From contig JAABUA010000011.1 of assembly GCA_011389515.1 (NCBI GenBank), forward strand, positions 1 to 60,414: 60,414 bases of DNA. The letters run 5' to 3'. The position numbers were made by a program, and so were the translations under genes. This document shows, piece after piece, positions 59,159 to 60,414 of this stretch (position 1 is its first letter; each line of letters opens with the position of its first letter). The notes under the pieces were generated by a model that was given only the letters and a program-made list of their open reading frames with translations, made no database searches and was not told the DNA's origin. The stretch comes from Desulfobacteraceae bacterium. Lineage in GTDB: Bacteria > Desulfobacterota > Desulfobacteria > Desulfobacterales > Desulfosalsimonadaceae.

Positions 59159-60414
59159 TTACTTTTTTGCTTCAAGCGTTTCCCAGCGATCATGTGCACG
59201 TTCGATTTCTTTTTCAAGCGCATGGAGCCGGTTCTTCATGTCGGCGATTTCATCAGCGTTGTTTTTATACAGGTCCGGATCAGACAACTGCGCACAGAGA
59301 TCCTTGTGCGCGGTTTCAAGGGCGTCAATTTTTCCGTATATGGCTTCCAGCTCCCGTTTTTCTTTGAAATTGAGCTTTTCATTGCTTTTTGCCGATGGTT
59401 TGACGGTTGCGGTAGGTTTTTCCGGTTTTTTCTCTTTTGCTTTTTCCGGTTCGGGTTCCCGCTGCAGCAGCCAGTCGTCATATCCGCCGGCATATTCCAC
59501 CAGTGGCCCGGGTTCTTCAAAAACCAGCGTGCTGGTGACCACGTTGTTTAAAAACGCCCGGTCATGGCTGACGAGCAAAACGGTTCCCTGGAAATGAAAC
59601 AGCATCTCTTCGAGCAGTTCCAGCGTTTCTATATCCAGATCATTGGTGGGTTCGTCGAGCACAAGGACGTTGGCCGGGCGAGCGAACAGTTTTGCCAGGA
59701 GGAGCCTGTTTTTCTCCCCGCCCGAAAGAATATGGACCGGTGTCCGGCATCGCTGCGGTGAAAACAGAAAATCCTTCAAATGGCTCATAACATGCTTTTT
59801 TTGGCCATTGACCGTAATAAAGGTGTTTCCGTGGTCGATATTGTCCGCAACGGTTTTGTCCTGATCCAGCGCCTCCCGAAGCTGATCAAAGGACGCCACC
59901 CGCAGGCCGCTGCCATGTCTTACCTCTCCTGAATCCGGCGGGGTTTTTTTGAGCAGGATGTTTAAAAGGGTGGATTTGCCCGCGCCGTTGGGTCCGATGA
60001 TGCCGATTCGGTCTCCCCGCGCGATCCGGGTCGAAAATCCGGATAGGACCTGCTTGTCCCCGTACCGGCAGCTTACGGATTTGGCTTCAATCACCATTTT
60101 GCCGGTCCGCATGGAATCGTCCACCCGAAAAGCCACATTTCCCAAGGGATTGCGGCGATTGCGCCGTTCTTCACGCATTTTCAGAAGCGCCCGAACACGG
60201 CCTTCGTTTCTCGTTCGGCGGGCCTTTATCCCCTGCCGGAGCCAGGCTTCTTCCGAGGAAAGCTTTTTGTCGAATTCCGCCTGCTGTGCTTCCCGTGCTT
60301 CAAGGGCGGCCTGCCTGCGTTCCAGGTATGTCTGGTAGTCACAGGGGTAAGATACGGCCCGCCCCATATCCAGCTCGACAATACGGGTTGCGATCCGTTT
60401 CAAAAACGCCCGGT
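59159..60414 (-). CDS. ABC-F family ATPase (Uup-like), C-terminal part
   Basis: The frame is open to the end of the window; the first ATPase domain and the start are outside. Visible, from the C-terminal end of domain 1: RAFLKRIATRIVELDMG, the interdomain linker rich in charged residues, then the whole second ATPase (Walker A GPNGAGKST, signature LSGGEKNRLLLAKL, Walker B VLVLDEPTNDLD). A coiled-coil tail (last 70 residues) after a K/P-rich linker is typical of Uup, which binds DNA or ribosomes through it. No membrane domains, as for all ABC-F proteins. Confidence 0.9.
   Translation of the reverse strand, partial: RAFLKRIATRIVELDMGRAVSYPCDYQTYLERRQAALEAREAQQAEFDKKLSSEEAWLRQGIKARRTRNEGRVRALLKMREERRNRRNPLGNVAFRVDDSMRTGKMVIEAKSVSCRYGDKQVLSGFSTRIARGDRIGIIGPNGAGKSTLLNILLKKTPPDSGEVRHGSGLRVASFDQLREALDQDKTVADNIDHGNTFITVNGQKKHVMSHLKDFLFSPQRCRTPVHILSGGEKNRLLLAKLFARPANVLVLDEPTNDLDIETLELLEEMLFHFQGTVLLVSHDRAFLNNVVTSTLVFEEPGPLVEYAGGYDDWLLQREPEPEKAKEKKPEKPTATVKPSAKSNEKLNFKEKRELEAIYGKIDALETAHKDLCAQLSDPDLYKNNADEIADMKNRLHALEKEIERAHDRWETLEAKK

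Noticed and set aside
1-60414. CRISPR array, prophage or integron
   Set aside because: No regularly spaced short repeats, phage genes or integrase genes were seen. The foldback repeats are far apart and not array-like.

Overview
The window looks like a chromosomal segment of an anaerobic, sulfate-respiring member of the Desulfobacterota, probably Desulfobacterales-like. The best evidence is a complete qrcABCD-type menaquinone reductase locus (a cytochrome c, a molybdopterin-family subunit, a four-cluster ferredoxin and an NrfD-type membrane subunit). Next to it lie cytochrome c maturation genes of the Ccs1/CcsA type. Elsewhere there are a multiheme lipoprotein, DsrE and DUF3786 proteins, and ADP-forming acyl-CoA synthetase and enoyl-CoA hydratase genes. 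The genus cannot be fixed from the sequence alone.

Layout. 1-7968 (+): the end of the spc operon and the alpha operon, rplE(partial)-rpsN-rpsH-rplF-rplR-rpsE-rpmD-rplO-secY-infA-rpmJ-rpsM-rpsK-rpsD-rpoA-rplQ, without adk or map. 8054-24123 (-): comEC, murA, a terminator, the qrc locus with an extra 52-residue membrane protein, ccsA and ccs1, a DUF362 protein and an M16 protease. 24383-26303 (+): a PiT phosphate transporter and its DUF47 partner. 26316-30303: a zinc-ribbon protein, a PpiD/SurA-like chaperone and an M48 lipoprotein protease on the minus strand, with a plus-strand tRNA-Ala(GGC) between the last two. 30656-35003: a small unknown protein, an L,D-transpeptidase and a large 7TM hybrid histidine kinase. 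35320-42064 (+): an eleven-motif cytochrome lipoprotein, a double-rhodanese lipoprotein, a Ser/Thr kinase with a DUF1566-like tail, a DUF2914 protein, a fused CdaA-YbbR diadenylate cyclase and a DUF3786 protein. 42069-44362: an AcuI/YhdH oxidoreductase, a thioesterase and an ABM monooxygenase. 44707-49190 (+): an ExeA-like ATPase fused to an OmpA domain, an IS4-type transposase remnant, a phospholipase D-VTT protein and an EEP hydrolase. 49560-54744 (+): a small cytochrome c, a small haem/PepSY-like membrane protein, a DsrE protein, a nitroreductase, an acyl-CoA synthetase and an enoyl-CoA hydratase. 54683-57793 (-): aroK, an aldehyde dehydrogenase, a small unknown protein and a hemolysin III protein. 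58090-60414: a strictosidine-synthase-like protein and the C-terminal part of an ABC-F ATPase.

Functional themes. Energy metabolism: Qrc should pass electrons between periplasmic cytochrome c3 and menaquinone, and Ccs1/CcsA would attach its haems. The cytochrome/rhodanese pair resembles the extracellular-reduction (Ext) type. Signalling: Ser/Thr kinase, DUF2914 and c-di-AMP synthase lie in a row, plus a hybrid kinase. Envelope quality control: PpiD-like, M48, M16 and L,D-transpeptidase.

The least expected structure is non-coding. A set of 130-220 bp foldback repeats lies between genes, several of them touching stop codons. Copies keep the same flanks, but their central stems differ in sequence while both arms change together. 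None of the calls has been checked by database search; they rest on reading motifs, lengths and context.
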